A DNA stretch of 64,000 bases from Leisingera methylohalidivorans DSM 14336 (GCF_000511355.1 NC_023135.1:3436371-3500370); one strand, 5' to 3'. Counted from the stretch's first letter, positions 16,505 to 26,786 are shown. Notes: generated from the letters alone by a model not told the origin. Numbers and translations are program-made.

Positions 16505-17545
16505 TCAGATTATGAGCTCCCTTTCTGGTTCAAAGATCGTGCCAGCGCGCCAGATGGACATCATGACGACGGCGAGTTTTCGGGATGCCGCGACAGCAGC
16601 TTTCTTGAAGCCTTTTCGGTCTTGCAGCCTCTTGGCCCAAGCGCGCAGCTGTGATGGCTTTCTGACCTGGGTGATTAAGGTGGTGGCCGCGGAGTAGAGC
16701 AGTCTTCGCAGATCACGATCTCCGCATTTTGATATCCGGCCGGACCAGTCCATGTCTCCGGATTGGTGACGCCGCGGAGTGAGGCCGAGAAAGGCGCCGA
16801 CGTCCCTCGATCTCCGGAAACGCTCCGCATTGTCGAGGGAAGCGATAAAGGACAGCGCGACGACAGGCCCAACGCCCGGGACGGTCATGAGGCGGCGGGC
16901 AAGGCCGCTTTGGCGCGCGATGAGCCTGAGATCGCCGTCCATCGCTTCCGCGGCTGCGCACAGCGCCCTGTGGATCGGGATGAACATATCCGCCATCAGG
17001 CCGAGCGCCGGGTCGGTCTGGCCTGCCTCTGCGAGCTGGTCGCGGAAGCCCTGCCGCAGGTCTGCCCGGCCTACTGGCCCCATGCAGATCCCGAAAATCT
17101 TCAGCACTCCGCGAACATGCGCTTCAAGGTCCTTGCGCATCCTGATCAGGCGCTCCCGTGCGCCAATAAGAACGCGAACCCGCTCCGACGCCTCGCTTCT
17201 GATGTGAACCCGGCTGAACCAGCCGGTGCGGGCCAGATGCGCCAGCCCTTCGGCTTCACCGGTATCGGACTTGTTGATCCGCCCAGACAGCGCCTTGTGC
17301 GCCAGGCGGGCATCAATGCAGATGATCGGAAGGCCGCGTTTCTCCAGCTCGCGGGTGTTTCAGATGGCCAGGATGCCGCTCTCATGCACGATCCGCTCGG
17401 GCTTGGCGGAATGTTCGGAAATAAACGATGCAATCTCGTCCGGATCCGAACTGGTTTCGCCGCGCGCCAGCACCTCGCCATCTTCATCGACAACACAGAT
17501 CGACACGGATTTGACGGACACGTCCAGACCAACATAGTGCAACAT
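16505..17545 (-). pseudogene. IS110-family transposase, full length except one TGA at a Trp codon
   Basis: A single frame of 346 codons is open from ATG 17545 (MLHYVGLDVSVKSVSICVVD, with the first DEDD Asp) to the stop at 16505, apart from TGA at 17360-17362 where the family has Trp (LAIW-NTRELEKRG). Further landmarks are ICIDARLAHKALSGRINKSD and the transposase_20 domain RLMTVPGVGPVVALSFIASL with LGLTPRRHQSGD. One G-to-A change therefore inactivates an otherwise complete transposase. The copy looks recent. Confidence 0.9.
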
Positions 17546-17803
17546 GGTCGTTCTCCTTCACGGCTGGTTCTGCTGAGGCCGATCTTATCGGACCTCGTTC
17601 GCCCTGGGAGAGCGGCCGCCGCAAACACACCATGCCGTTCGCTGCGACTGCGAGGTTTCGGATCGGTGAGTTCACACACTGCGGACTTTATTGCCGTTCG
17701 TACCCACGGCCTGAATGTCTGGCTCCAACAGCACGAGAAACCCTGGCAACCGATAAACATGGCGCCGGCTCTCCTGCTCGCGTCAAGGCCTCGCGTTTTC
17801 GGT
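17546..17803. other. Spacer
   Basis: This holds the upstream end of the IS110 and the 3' flank of the HxlR gene; no gene was seen. Confidence 0.3.
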
Positions 17804-18532
17804 CTATCGGGGATCGGAAGGCGTCGGCACCAATCGCCGGGACGGACCGTCCTCATCTGACGGTGTCTTGGCCATGGTGCCGAAGTTGAACCAGCGGCGC
17901 AGACGCCGGATGTGCTTCGGCGTTCCATCGACCTTAAGCCGCCCGTCGTCGATCGCGGCCTCCAGTGCGACATCGCCGCGATAGACACTGATCAGGTTGC
18001 TGAGCGAAGCATCCAGAAACAGATCGGTGCCCCCGCCGGGATCGGCAACGCAAAGGTCGAGGTTTCCTGCTTCGCACACGAACCAGTAATGCCTCTTGTG
18101 CTCCGGCTGGTCGGAAACGCTCAGGCGCAGGACGTGGCGGCTTGGTCCGAACGCCATGGGATCGACGGAATATTCCATCCCCCAGATCAGCAGCCCCAAA
18201 TCGAGCTCGCCGTCCCTGAGCTCACGCCGTGTCCACCTTTGCCCCCATGTCCCGAGCGCGCTGACAAGGGGCAGAAACTCGGCACCGGCGTCGGTCAGGT
18301 GATACGTCCAGCTTTTCCCCGTCTGGCTTCGCTTGCGCTTAAGGAGGCCTTCGGCTTCCAGCTGGCGCAGGCGCCGCGTCAGCAGCGTGGCGGACATATG
18401 CGGCACGCCGCGATGTATGTCATTGAACCGTTCCGCACCGGCCCCGAGGTTGCGGATGACCAGCGCGGTCCAGCGTTCGCAAAAGATTTCCGCGGCCTTG
18501 GCGATGGGACAGAATTGACCATAGCTCTTCAT
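17804..18532 (-). CDS. HxlR-family transcriptional regulator
   Basis: In this 242-aa protein the start MKSYGQFCPIAKAAEIFCER is the HxlR winged-helix entry, and HMSATLLTRRLRQLEAEGLL is the recognition helix region. About 130 C-terminal residues (EYSVDPMAFGPSRHVLRL onward) form an extra domain like the SCP2/DUF tail seen in some HxlR proteins. It is divergent from the methyltransferase at 18657, with a perfect palindrome between them, so autoregulation and control of the methyltransferase are likely. Confidence 0.88.
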   Translation of the reverse strand: MKSYGQFCPIAKAAEIFCERWTALVIRNLGAGAERFNDIHRGVPHMSATLLTRRLRQLEAEGLLKRKRSQTGKSWTYHLTDAGAEFLPLVSALGTWGQRWTRRELRDGELDLGLLIWGMEYSVDPMAFGPSRHVLRLSVSDQPEHKRHYWFVCEAGNLDLCVADPGGGTDLFLDASLSNLISVYRGDVALEAAIDDGRLKVDGTPKHIRRLRRWFNFGTMAKTPSDEDGPSRRLVPTPSDPR

Positions 18533-18580
18533 GACGGCCTCCCGTGCTGTACGCAGGATAGCCCAACTGTCTCGCCCTGA

Positions 18581-18601
18581 ATACTCCAGATCGTGGAGTA
18601 T
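18581..18601. promoter_or_regulatory. Perfect 8-bp-arm palindrome in the hxlR/methyltransferase spacer
   Basis: ATACTCCA-GATCG-TGGAGTAT lies 49 bases before the regulator start and 56 bases before the methyltransferase start. The dyad length fits a dimeric winged-helix regulator. Confidence 0.65.
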
Positions 18602-18656
18602 CCGCCGGCGGAGCTGATTGGCACAATCGGTCCAAAGCCACTGAAAGGAGCCTGTG

Positions 18657-19457
18657 ATGAACGTCAACACATTAAGCCCTGAAGCACGGATGTGGGGCCA
18701 GCCGGGCAAATCCTACGACGGCATATCGTTCGGCCTGTCCGACACGATATCGCATACGGTTCAGGCCCTTTGGCCACGGCCCGGCGAACGCATCCTCGAC
18801 ATCGGAACGGGCACGGGCTGGGCCGCACGGCTTGCGGCCTGGCGCGGCGCCGCCGTCACCGGCATGGACATTGCACCTGGTATGCTCGAAGCGGCCGGAA
18901 CGCTGTCGGCCGGGTTTGATCCCCGGCCGGTTTTTCAACAGGCGGCGGCCGAGGCGCTTCCTTTCGCTGACGGGAGCTTCGATGGGGTGATCTCCACCTA
19001 TGGCGTCATCTTCTCGAAAGCGCCAAAGAAGGCCGCGGCCGAAATGGCGCGTGTGCTCCGGCCCGGAGGCCGCCTGGCGCTGGCAACCTGGTCCGACAGT
19101 CCCGACGGATACATCGCGGGCTTCTTCGCATTGGTCGGACAATGGTCCGATGCGCCTCCGCCACCCGCCTCGCCCTTCGACTGGGGCCGCGAAACTTGGT
19201 TGAAGGAGGTCTTGGGCGCGCACTTTGAGATCGAGAGCCGCGAACAGGTGACGACGTTTTATGCCCCTGACGTGACCACGGTGTGGGAGGAATACGTCAA
19301 AGGGTTTGGTCCGGTCGCGGCCACCTGCGCCACCCTCCCGCCGGACCGGCGAGAGGAATTCAGGACCGCATTCGAGGAGTTCCACCGGCCGTATGAGACC
19401 GGGCTGGGCCTGGTGATACCAAGGCTTGCTCTTGTCGTCCGCGGCGTCCGGCATTGA
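18657..19457 (+). CDS. SAM-dependent class I methyltransferase
   Basis: In this 266-aa protein AAAGGAGCCTGTG precedes the ATG, and a GTG three bases earlier is an alternative start. The Rossmann SAM site is ILDIGTGTGWAARLA (motif I), VTGMDIAPGMLEAA (post I), FADGSFDGVISTYG (motif II) and RVLRPGGRLALATW (motif III), the UbiE/Methyltransf_11 pattern. The substrate is unknown. The HxlR regulator next to it suggests induction by a small electrophile or xenobiotic, but this is inference. Confidence 0.85.
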   Translation: MNVNTLSPEARMWGQPGKSYDGISFGLSDTISHTVQALWPRPGERILDIGTGTGWAARLAAWRGAAVTGMDIAPGMLEAAGTLSAGFDPRPVFQQAAAEALPFADGSFDGVISTYGVIFSKAPKKAAAEMARVLRPGGRLALATWSDSPDGYIAGFFALVGQWSDAPPPPASPFDWGRETWLKEVLGAHFEIESREQVTTFYAPDVTTVWEEYVKGFGPVAATCATLPPDRREEFRTAFEEFHRPYETGLGLVIPRLALVVRGVRH

Positions 19458-19957
19458 GCCGCGATGCCGCGGATGGCGTGAACCGGGGGTGTCGGCACCT
19501 GCGCAGTCCTGCCGCCCGTGCCAGGCACAGCATGTGGTAAAGTGGGCTCGAAGCCGCCGAATGCCAGTGCAGCATGTACCTCGGTGCGAGCGCTGCGGAA
19601 CCGGCCATCGGTGAAGTGAACCAAGCTCTTGAGTTCCCTGGGTCTTGCCCTATGCGCTGTCGTTCGCATCTCAGGAGCAGCCCTCCGCGGCGAAAGCGGT
19701 GAAAACTGCTTTCGAGCCCAACTTGTAAATTCAGTTTTCTCGCTGCGCGCGCACGCAGCAGGGATATCGCTGCGGCGTGGTATTGACACATGCTGCCTTG
19801 CGGCGAGAGTAGACGCCGTTCATCCGAACCGCGGCAAGGGCAATCTGACGTTCGGCTTGGTAAGGCAGAGATCATACTGAGGCACTCTACGAAACCAGTT
19901 CTGCGCCCAACCGAATGGCTTGCAGCGCGTCGCTGCAAGCCATCGCCTTACGTCTGG
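19458..19957. other. 500-bp gap without a supported gene
   Basis: Several overlapping short frames exist but none has a plausible start and domain. The stretch 19480-19650 reads in one minus frame as a low-complexity sequence I associate with non-coding repeats in roseobacters. No function was seen. Confidence 0.35.
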
Positions 19958-21818
<1,861 letters not shown>

Positions 21819-21904
21819 CTCGGAATTGCTCCTTCTGGCGAGTTCCGGTGGGTGTGGTCAAAATTCGGGTGCAATGGCGCTTGCCACTCTTCGGTGCCTT
21901 TGCA

Positions 21905-21931
21905 GGAGCACGCGAGCCTTGCGCGTGCTCC
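21905..21931. terminator. Strong hairpin upstream of groES
   Basis: GGAGCACGCG (21905-21914) and CGCGTGCTCC (21922-21931) form a perfect ten-base stem with a seven-base loop. There is no T run in transcript (minus) orientation. It lies between the 45-aa protein and groES, so it could terminate the upstream genes or act in the groESL leader. Confidence 0.55.
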
Positions 21932-21993
21932 AATCGTTTATTCGACGCATTTGTTGGGTTGCGGTGTTTGATCGCCGCAGGGGCAAGCGAGTG

Positions 21994-22131
21994 TCACTTC
22001 AGCTTCTTTCCGCCAATTTCCAATGCAGGCTTGCCTGCAAGAGAATTGGCTGTGGCGGAGACCTTCGGCTTCTCCTGCTTCGGTTTCTTGGCTTCCTTGT
22101 TGCCGCGTCTACCGTGTCTATCGTTCTTCAT
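21994..22131 (-). CDS. Small basic protein, 45 aa
   Basis: The frame opens with MKNDRHGRRGNKEAKKPKQE and ends LAGKPALEIGGKKLK. It is Lys/Arg-rich and mostly disordered-looking, with GAAAGGCACG upstream of the ATG. I recall similar 45-60-residue 'NREAKKPKxEKPK' proteins annotated as hypothetical in alphaproteobacteria. The function is unknown; nucleic-acid binding is possible from the charge only. It is placed between the CBS protein and groES on the same strand. Confidence 0.65.
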   Translation of the reverse strand: MKNDRHGRRGNKEAKKPKQEKPKVSATANSLAGKPALEIGGKKLK

Positions 22132-22215
22132 TGTCGTGCCTTTCAGGGAGGGGGGGATGTCGCAAGTGGCGACAGGTTCAGTTCTGGGTGTCCCGGCTTT
22201 GGCGGGCCGCGGACG

Positions 22216-22671
22216 TTACCCGCCGCCGCTGACAAAATCGCGCATCTGTGACATCTCGCCTTCGGCCAGAGACAGCCGGTAGCGCGTCACGTCGATGACG
22301 CTGATCAGGGCAACGGGCGCCCCGGCATCCGTGATCGGAATGTGGCGCACGTTGTTTTGGGTCATCAGCAGTTCAAGGCGCTGGACAGTGTCTGTTACCT
22401 CGCAGGTGATTACGTCTTTTGTCATCACGTCCAGCACAAGAAGGCCGTCCGGCACCTTCTTGTTGTCGTCGAGATATTTGACGATATCGCTGCTCGACAA
22501 AATACCGTTGATTGTCTGGTTGTCATTTGTCACCAGGAGGGTCGAGGTATCGTCAGCGGCCAGCAAGGTGATGGCCTGGGCGATCTGTGCGGTTTGCGCG
22601 ATTGTTCGCAGGCTGACGTTCGAGTCCTTCAAGAGCTTTTTGATTGTCACGGTGTTGTCCTGACGAGGCAC
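22216..22671 (-). CDS. CBS-pair domain protein
   Basis: This 151-aa protein has two CBS repeats, about residues 20-72 (AQAITLLAADDTSTLLVTND...GILSSSDIVKYL) and 80-137 (VMTKDVITCEVTDTVQRLEL...GAPVALISVIDVTRY). Such stand-alone CBS pairs bind adenine nucleotides and often belong to low-oxygen or energy-stress regulons. It sits in a same-strand cluster with SPW, EF-hand and chaperonin genes, which supports a stress role. Confidence 0.85.
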   Translation of the reverse strand: MPRQDNTVTIKKLLKDSNVSLRTIAQTAQIAQAITLLAADDTSTLLVTNDNQTINGILSSSDIVKYLDDNKKVPDGLLVLDVMTKDVITCEVTDTVQRLELLMTQNNVRHIPITDAGAPVALISVIDVTRYRLSLAEGEMSQMRDFVSGGG

Positions 22672-22725
22672 AATAGGCCCCGAGTTGAAGGCGGGTGGGG
22701 CGACAATCGCCCCACTCCAGAAAGT

Positions 22726-23088
22726 TCACTGGGCGTTGTGGCCTACCCAGTGGCAATAGAGCTCGAGGACAGCGCCCAAAACGAAGACAGAACCACTTAC
22801 CTGAGCGTTCCAAACAGCCATGGAGCTTTCGCCGAGACCCAGCGCCAAAGGTGCTGCGATCATCGAAGAACCCAATGTCAGACCGGCACCCGCTTGCATC
22901 AGGTCTTGCAGGGGGTGGTTCAAACACGCCACCCAAAGCGCCACCAGACCGCCGGGCATCAGCACCCCGGCCTCACCGATCCTCGCGTTCATCAGCGATT
23001 TTCTACCGCCAAGAAGCAGGAAAGGTGAGACGTTCAGCCAGAGGTCCAGAAATGCATAGACCCATCTGAACTTGTCATGCTTCTGCAT
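22726..23088 (-). CDS. SPW-repeat-like membrane protein
   Basis: This 120-aa protein has a four-segment hydrophobic pattern with FLDLWLNVSPFLLLGG near the N-terminus, which resembles the SPW repeat (xLWLxxSPW). The second half GESSMAVWNAQVSGSVFVLGAV looks like a degenerate second repeat. Function unknown. The start has GGAGATCGTGCA upstream. It is followed by the CBS gene after 54 bases. Confidence 0.65.
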   Translation of the reverse strand: MQKHDKFRWVYAFLDLWLNVSPFLLLGGRKSLMNARIGEAGVLMPGGLVALWVACLNHPLQDLMQAGAGLTLGSSMIAAPLALGLGESSMAVWNAQVSGSVFVLGAVLELYCHWVGHNAQ

Positions 23089-23111
23089 TGCACGATCTCC
23101 ACGGCCGGGCG

Positions 23112-23360
23112 TTACGCGTCCGTTTCGATATCAGGGATCATCTCGGTCTCGACCGCGATCATCATTTCTTCATCGTTCACGAAGCCGTCTGCGTTAGTGT
23201 CGATTTCCAGAAATAGATCTTCGGTGATTTCGGGAAAGGCCGCTTGAAGCTCAACGAGGGTTGCTTTTCCGTCCCCGTCAGTATCGATCTCGGCGCTCAT
23301 GGCATGAGCCGAGAAGGCTACGAAGGTCGCGAGAAGAGCACCAATGGTGACTCTACTCAT
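23112..23360 (-). CDS. Secreted EF-hand protein
   Basis: This 82-aa protein starts at 23360 because GGAGAGAATT precedes that ATG. A signal peptide (MSRVTIGALLATFVAFSAHA) is followed by two EF-hand loops, DTDGDGKATLVE and DTNADGFVNDEE, joined by a helix. The tail is acidic (ETEMIPDIETDA). It probably binds Ca2+ in the periplasm. It is a close relative of the second EF-hand gene at 23842, so the pair arose by duplication. Confidence 0.85.
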   Translation of the reverse strand: MSRVTIGALLATFVAFSAHAMSAEIDTDGDGKATLVELQAAFPEITEDLFLEIDTNADGFVNDEEMMIAVETEMIPDIETDA

Positions 23361-23571
23361 AATTCTCTCCATCAGAGACATCGCGATTCAAAGTGTTTCG
23401 CGTAGTACACAAATGGCCCTGGGCGATGCGGACTACAAGATGCGACCAAAATTATTTAGCGCAATAAACACAGTAATTTAGAAATCATTAACGGCTTCGC
23501 CAAGCAAGCAGGCGAGCCGCCTCGGAACACGTGCCAACGTCACGGCCAGAGAACATAAACGTAGCTCGCGC

Positions 23572-23601
23572 ACCCCCGGCGAATTTCTGTCCGCCGGGGG
23601 T
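23572..23601. terminator. Perfect 10-bp-stem hairpin
   Basis: ACCCCCGGCG (23572-23581) pairs with CGCCGGGGGT (23592-23601) around a ten-base loop, 23 bases after the stop of the 57-aa membrane protein. There is no clear U-tract, but it is the strongest hairpin nearby. Confidence 0.55.
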
Positions 23602-23623
23602 ACGGTTTCTAGGTTTTTGACGC

Positions 23624-23797
23624 CTATTCAGTTACAGGCGCGGTCTGTTCGATCGTAGGGACCACCTCATCGGTGACCCCGCCGCCGAACCAGTCAAACC
23701 CGTAGCCGAGAGCCGCAACCACAACGATTGCGGCAGCGGCAGTTCCGCCCCAGACCCACCAGTTGGTCATCTTGGGCGCATGCATGTTCACAGCCAT
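23624..23797 (-). CDS. Small single-pass membrane protein, 57 aa
   Basis: MAVNMHAPKMTNWWVWGGTA is followed by a hydrophobic helix (AAAIVVVAALGYGF), then an acidic soluble tail ending EQTAPVTE. AAGGATTGAAGAG precedes the ATG at 23797. Not recognised. It is placed between two EF-hand genes on the same strand, so it may belong to the same unit. Confidence 0.65.
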   Translation of the reverse strand: MAVNMHAPKMTNWWVWGGTAAAAIVVVAALGYGFDWFGGGVTDEVVPTIEQTAPVTE

Positions 23798-23841
23798 CTC
23801 TTCAATCCTTTGATTGAGCGCGAAAACCTGACCGAGGAGGG

Positions 23842-24087
23842 TTACTCGGCTGGCTCCTCGATCATGCCGGTTTCAAGAGCGGCGGCGAGTTCCGCTTCGT
23901 CCACCAAAGAGTCACCGCTGGTGTCGACTTCGCCGAAGGCTGCTTCGGTCAGGTCCGGATACATCACCGCCATTTCGGTGAAGGAAATCTGGCTGTCGCC
24001 ATCGGTATCGACGTCCGAAACCGTAAGGGCGAAGGCCGGAGCCGCGATCAGAGCGGCCATCATAGTACCAACTGCTGCACGACGCAT
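23842..24087 (-). CDS. Secreted EF-hand protein (paralogue)
   Basis: In this 81-aa protein the start ATG 24087 follows AGGAGAAAACGA. After the signal peptide MRRAAVGTMMAALIAAPAFA come EF loops DTDGDSQISFTE and DTSGDSLVDEAE, with a helix between. The C-terminus is acidic (ETGMIEEPAE). Predicted periplasmic calcium-binding protein, first gene of the cluster running down to groEL. Confidence 0.85.
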   Translation of the reverse strand: MRRAAVGTMMAALIAAPAFALTVSDVDTDGDSQISFTEMAVMYPDLTEAAFGEVDTSGDSLVDEAELAAALETGMIEEPAE

Positions 24088-24411
24088 ATTCGTTTTCTCC
24101 TGAAAACTTCGAAGGAGCAATTCCCTCGAGTACAATTGAAATCAGTATTCCCGGATCTGCATTCAAGCCCTTCCAAGGGGCAGCTGATGAATTATTCCAC
24201 CCCGCTTTACCGTCGCTAGGCTGAAGTCCGCTCACCCCTTGTTTTGCAGTGGTTTGCCGCGGGGACGACTGACTATTGGATGGGCTAAGCCGCTCCGCGG
24301 CATTGGCGCTCGTGGCCACGGGCGTGGGGCGCCCATAACGAGGCACATTTGGCTGGCTCAGCAAGCTGCCTGACGATTGGGGCCTTCTCAATCATCAGAC
24401 AGGAGGCTCCC
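24088..24411. other. Gap, probable IS91-type left end
   Basis: No gene was seen. The last 60-70 bases, including the GGAGG ribosome site for the integrase, appear to belong to the IS91-type element that follows. Confidence 0.35.
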
Positions 24412-25314
24412 ATGACAGAGGAGAGGGTGACCCGGCTGCGCCAGCGGATGATCGAAGACATGAACATCCGGGGTCTGGCGGAGAAGACCCAAAAGGCCCA
24501 TATCCGTAACGTGAAGCACTTCGCGGCCTTTCTTGGCCGATCACCCGATACGGCGGCCCCCGAGGAGCTGCGGTCGTATCAGTTGAAGATGACTGAAGAC
24601 GGGGTATCAGCCAGCACCTTCAATGTTCGGATCATTTCCTTGCGGTTCTTCTTCGGTGTGACCTGCGGGCGCGAAGAGATGAAGCGCTTCATGCAGTTCC
24701 ACCGCAAGCCCCGCAAACTGCCCGTGGTGCTCAGCGTCGAGGAGGTGGCCGACCTGTTGGCCGCGGTTCCCGGCCCCGGGCTCAAGTATCGTGCCGCCCT
24801 TGGCATCAGCTACGGAGCCGGTCTGCGCGCCTCCGAGGTATGCAACCTCAAGGTCACGGACATCGACAGCGACCGTATGCTGATCCATGTCGATGATGGA
24901 AAGGGCGGGCGGGATCGTAAGGCGATGCTGTCGCCCAACCTGCTTGCGTTTCTGCGCGACTACTGGCGCGTGTCCCGTCCGGAGGGATGGCTCTTCCCGG
25001 GAAAGCCGAAGACCAATCCACTGTCACCACGACAGTTGAACCGGGCGTTCACCTCGGCCAAGCACATGGCGGGCATCAAGAAGGCGGCAACGCTGCACAC
25101 GCTCCGCCACAGCTTTGCGACGCATCTGCTGGAGGCCAACACCGATGTCCGGGTCATCCAGGTGTTGCTCGGCCATGCCAGGCTGAGCACCACGGCACGC
25201 TACACGCAGGTAGCCACAAAGACGATCCGCAGCACGGTCAGCCCCTATGAACAGATCAAGCTGCTGCAAGACGAGACCTTGCGACGGGGAATGAATAGCG
25301 CCTGGGGCCGGTGA
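24412..25314 (+). CDS. Tyrosine recombinase of an IS91-type element
   Basis: In this 300-aa protein CAGGAGGCTCCC precedes the ATG at 24412. The N-terminal SAM-like domain (LRQRMIEDMNIRGLAEKTQK) is followed by the catalytic domain with Arg in SYGAGLRASEVCNL, HTLRHSFATHLLE (H-x-x-R), LLGHARLSTT (H) and nucleophile Tyr in TARYTQVA. This protein type accompanies IS91-family Y1 transposases, and that gene indeed begins in the overlapping GTGA at 25311. It looks intact. Confidence 0.88.
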   Translation: MTEERVTRLRQRMIEDMNIRGLAEKTQKAHIRNVKHFAAFLGRSPDTAAPEELRSYQLKMTEDGVSASTFNVRIISLRFFFGVTCGREEMKRFMQFHRKPRKLPVVLSVEEVADLLAAVPGPGLKYRAALGISYGAGLRASEVCNLKVTDIDSDRMLIHVDDGKGGRDRKAMLSPNLLAFLRDYWRVSRPEGWLFPGKPKTNPLSPRQLNRAFTSAKHMAGIKKAATLHTLRHSFATHLLEANTDVRVIQVLLGHARLSTTARYTQVATKTIRSTVSPYEQIKLLQDETLRRGMNSAWGR

Positions 25315-25391
25315 CCCGCACCAGGCTGGAGATCGCTAACATCTTTCGCGCTTACGGGCCTGCGTGTCGGCAGGCCAATGCGGGGCATGTC
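25311..25391 (+). pseudogene. IS91 transposase, first 27 codons only
   Basis: GTG overlaps the integrase stop. The product reads VTRTRLEIANIFRAYGPACR and QANAGHVS, the IS91 zinc-ribbon transposase N-terminus. It then stops being IS91 at the left end of the IS21 element (tgtcaacggcggcgcaaaat). The HUH catalytic domain is gone. Confidence 0.75.
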
Positions 25392-26350
25392 AGTGTCAAC
25401 GGCGGCGCAAAATCCGGCCACGGGGCGGAGCAAAAGTCGGCCAGTCTGGGCGTGACCGGCGCCTTGGCAAACGCGCTCCCCACATAGCTGTCGGTTGCCA
25501 AGGCGCCTTGGTCCGTTAGGACCAAATCCAGGCTTGGTTCAGGAGTTTTGGCGAGCCTTGCTCTGTGCCAGCCGATAGCTGTCGCCGTTCATCTCCAAGA
25601 TACTGACATGGTGGGTCAAGCGGTCGAGCAAGGCACCTGTCAGGCGCTCTGATCCGAAAGTTTCTGTCCATTCTTCGAACGGCAGGTTCGAGGTGATCAG
25701 GATGGAACCGCGCTCGTATCTCTGGGAGATCAGTTCGAACAGCAGTTCGGCGCCGGTCTTGCTGAGAGGCACGAAGCCCAGTTCGCCGATGATGAGAAGC
25801 TTCTGCTTCACCAGTTGCTTCTGAAGCCGCAGGAGTTGGCGCTCGCCGCGGGCCTCCATTAACTCGTGGACGATGGCGGCGGCGGTGGTGAAGCGGACCG
25901 CCATCCCTTTCTGGCAAGCGGCCAGGCCGAGGCCGAGCGCCACATGGGTCTTGCCGGTGCCGCTGGGGCCGAGAGCGATGACGTTTTCGCAGCGGTCGAC
26001 CCATTCACAGCGCGCCAGTTCCAAGACCTGCATATTGTTGAGGCTGGGGATTGCGGTGAAGCCGAAGCTGTCCAGGCTCTTGGTCGCCGGGAATTTTGCG
26101 GCCTTGATCCGCCGTTCGATCATACGCCGTTCCCGATCGATAAGTTCCAATTCGATCAGGCGGGCCAGAAACTGGACATGGTCACGAGCCTCGGCAGCAC
26201 AGAGCCGGGCTTGCTTGTCGTATTCCCGCAGGATGGTCGGCAGCTTCAGCTTCTTGAGTTGGTGGTTCAGCAGGATCTGCGGGGCTTCCGTCATGTCCGG
26301 GCACCGGTTGTCAGGCACATGTAGCTGGCCGGAGATGTCGTCTGCACCGT
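25392..26350 (-). mobile_element. IS21-family partial element (istB side)
   Basis: The left tip tgtcaacggcggcgcaaaat is followed by a related repeat (cggggcggagcaaaagtcgg). It carries istB and ends near 26300-26350, where istA should be, against another IstB fragment. The istA gene is missing, so it is not autonomous. Confidence 0.7.
25539..26294 (-). CDS. istB: IS21 IstB ATPase with altered Walker B
   Basis: Taking MTEAPQILLNHQLKKL as the start, the protein has 251 aa (a frame from 26318 is also open). Walker A is ALGPSGTGKTH and the substrate region is FELISQRYERGSILITSN. The C-terminus is SYRLAQSKARQNS. Walker B reads LLIIGELGF where the family has LLIIDELGY/F, so the Mg-coordinating Asp is Gly. 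IstB loads IstA on target DNA in an ATP-dependent way; this copy is probably catalytically impaired. Confidence 0.85.
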   Translation of the reverse strand: MTEAPQILLNHQLKKLKLPTILREYDKQARLCAAEARDHVQFLARLIELELIDRERRMIERRIKAAKFPATKSLDSFGFTAIPSLNNMQVLELARCEWVDRCENVIALGPSGTGKTHVALGLGLAACQKGMAVRFTTAAAIVHELMEARGERQLLRLQKQLVKQKLLIIGELGFVPLSKTGAELLFELISQRYERGSILITSNLPFEEWTETFGSERLTGALLDRLTHHVSILEMNGDSYRLAQSKARQNS

Positions 26351-26354
26351 AGTC

Positions 26355-26583
26355 CGTGGCAGGAACGGGTAGACAAGCGTCATCATCACCACCAACCTCA
26401 GCTTCGCCGAATGGGCCCAGGTATTTGGAGACGCAAAGATGACGACGGCTCTACTCGACAGACTCACCCACCGCTGCCACATCCTGGAAACCGGCAACGA
26501 CAGTTACCGCTTCAAAGCCAGCTCCGAGGCCGCAAAGAAAACACGGAAGGAGACGCCAGCATTGCCACGAAATAACCGCTGAT
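26355..26583 (+). pseudogene. IstB C-terminal fragment of a second IS21 element
   Basis: After an in-frame TAG the frame reads [20 protein letters not shown], then [20 protein letters not shown] and a Lys-rich tail, the C-terminal third of another IstB, in opposite orientation to the copy at 25539. Its right side leads into IS21 terminal repeats at 26594-26647. Confidence 0.75.
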
Positions 26584-26593
26584 ACATAAACAA

Positions 26594-26647
26594 GGGTGGG
26601 TCAAATCTCGGTGAAAATACCGGGTCAGTTCTCAGTGAAAATCAACA
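26594..26647. repeat. IS21 terminal repeats (copy 1)
   Basis: Two tandem related units (ggtcaaatctcggtgaaaat and gggtcagttctcagtgaaaa) form a typical multi-repeat IS21 end. The 31 bases 26617-26647 are identical to 28573-28603. Confidence 0.75.
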
Positions 26648-26786
26648 CCAAAGGGCCCAAATGCGCCGCGTGCCGTAATGCTTCGGCCAACAGCATCGGC
26701 GTCAGTTGTCGCACGCCCGCGCAAATTCCCAAACCCAAAATCCGGACCAATTCGACCAGAAATGCCATGAATGCCATGAATGCCAT
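26625..26786 (-). pseudogene. Truncated membrane-protein N-terminus (DUF4126-like) ending in an IS21 tip
   Basis: The frame reads MAFMAFMAFLVELVRILGLG and ICAGVRQLTPMLLAEALRHA, a hydrophobic 'GICAGxRxLxP' opening like DUF4126 proteins. It then runs into the IS21 end, which supplies the last residues VLIFTEN and the stop. The nine-base unit encoding MAF is repeated three times at the start. A broken gene; assignment tentative. Confidence 0.4.

Noticed and set aside
26766..26786. Triplicate atgaatgcc-type unit as a phase-variable tract
   Set aside because: Only three nine-base units at the start of a truncated gene; in-frame change would not switch expression.
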